The notes beneath the pieces were generated by a model. It ran no database searches. It saw only the letters and a list, made by a program, of their open reading frames with translations, and was not told where the DNA came from. From positions 1 to 40,362 of the forward strand of contig JAIPMN010039861.1 in the NCBI GenBank assembly GCA_020650975.1: a DNA stretch of 40,362 nt, read 5' to 3'. The stretch is from Apostichopus californicus. Taxonomy: Eukaryota > Echinodermata > Holothuroidea > Aspidochirotida > Stichopodidae. Position 1 is the first letter of the stretch. Each line of letters starts with the position of its first letter. The position numbers and the translations under genes were made by a program. Of the stretch, positions 39,300 to 40,362 are shown piece after piece.

Positions 39300-40362
39300 A
39301 GTTCCCTAACTTTCACCGCTATGAAGTTAGTTACTTATTACTCGTTCGACATTCGCGAATGAGTATAACTGCTACCCATTCAGTTACTTATTCGACAATG
39401 CTATCGACGTAATACATATGGCAAGCCGAATGCTCTCTTACAAGATGTTCAAGATTTGGACGTGGCAAAGCCAGATTTTAGCATATTTTCCAAAAATATA
39501 AGAGGTTTATCTATGGGTCATATGAACTCTACAGACATTTAGAAAACTCTCACAATGCGTTTTGCACGGTCCAAAGAATACTTGACCAATTCAAATGACC
39601 ACTACACCATCACTTCTTAAAGGCATTGAAGACTCACCCCAAACCACGTGCCGCCACTGAAAAAGTTAACTTTCCGTTGCTTGCAATTGAAGTTTTTTTT
39701 CTTGTCGCTACAAAATGCATACAGTAATGAAACGTGATACCTTGTTATCTTTTTTCTGGACCTGAGATGTCCATCGCTGCTATGTACACTGTGTTGTGGG
39801 TATTGACCGTAGCTGTATGTATTGACTGTACACTAGTGTCTAATTACCGACGGTAGCAAGCTGTGTGTGTATTTTCTGAGATCGATGGTGGTGTCTAACA
39901 CTTCTGTTACACCTCATTCGAAACTAGGTCAGATTACCGGCATCAAAAGTGTCTTTGTGCGCGAGTCTTCACACCCTTTAACTGTATCTCATTATTACGG
40001 CTTATTTACTAAGTGACAAGTAAACACAAATCAGTTTATATCACTTTTATCCATTCTTCTTTTTTTCTCGAAGATGATTGGTGCTTGGAGGTTATAGACG
40101 ACCGGAGAAGTTCATGTTATTAAAGTTGTCAGAACACTTATGCCAAATTCAATATTTAGTAATTATGCAATGTATTAATGGGTGCCCAGGCATCTCTAAA
40201 GAAGGTTTGTGAAATTAGTAATAACTTTACTTTATTTTATAGGCATTGTGGTAACAGCCCCTCATAATTCCTGCTTCTATTTCCTCTTACTTTTTTTAAC
40301 ACCCCAAAGTTTCATGTGATGAAGGAGAATGAGGGGATGAGAAGGACTTTTAATGTATCTAA
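39300..40362. other. Right flank, no gene seen
   Basis: About 1 kb with no supported exon, repeat or RNA gene. Confidence 0.4.

Overview
The window is eukaryotic genomic DNA from an animal, AT-rich and intron-rich. It is dominated by one large minus-strand gene, which I identify as an orthologue of TDRD12 (the Tudor-domain and DEAD-box-like helicase protein of the piRNA pathway, related to Drosophila Yb-family proteins). Joining exons at GT-AG sites gives 36 coding exons between about 37336 and 5578. They read as one open frame of 4314 nt (about 1437 residues), with matching splice phase at every junction; the last intron required choosing the weaker of two donors. The domain order is: N-terminal Tudor (exons 3-8), a Ser/Pro-rich linker (exon 9), a degenerate two-lobe DEAD-box helicase (exons 10-19), a CCCH zinc finger (exons 21-22), a second Tudor (exons 23-28), a short charged linker, and a third Tudor (exons 30-33) with a helical tail. 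The organism is probably a marine invertebrate deuterostome such as an echinoderm. This is inference from intron density, TAGGCCTA-rich flanks and the repeat types, not from a search.

Layout from left to right. Positions 1-5577 are gene-free 3' flank holding three tandem arrays: a 31-bp minisatellite, a 61-bp array of tRNA-like units framed by an inverted repeat, and a ~30-bp minisatellite with a ~137-bp higher-order repeat. Positions 5578-37336 are the TDRD12 gene. Its introns contain four non-LTR retrotransposon 3' ends, a truncated Penelope-like element with a GIY-YIG-type reading frame broken by two stops, a 2.3-kb TA-flanked inverted-repeat element inserted in a minisatellite, a hAT-type MITE with an 8-bp target duplication, another short inverted-repeat element, a decayed duplicate of a helicase exon, a possible poison exon, a 50-bp satellite and a 20-N assembly gap. 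Positions 34197-40362 (the first intron and the 5' flank) hold more tRNA-like units, a palindromic element built of CAAAACGTCCCCG repeats, a MITE about 10 bp upstream of the proposed start codon, and two perfect hairpins near 39.2 kb.

No bacterial-type operon, CRISPR array, rRNA or intact tRNA gene is visible. All other open frames appear to be chance or repeat-derived. I did not find a clearly novel biological system. The points most worth checking are the tRNA-like tandem units, the 2.3-kb inverted-repeat element, the palindromic CGTCCCCG element, the exon duplicate and the poison-exon candidate.
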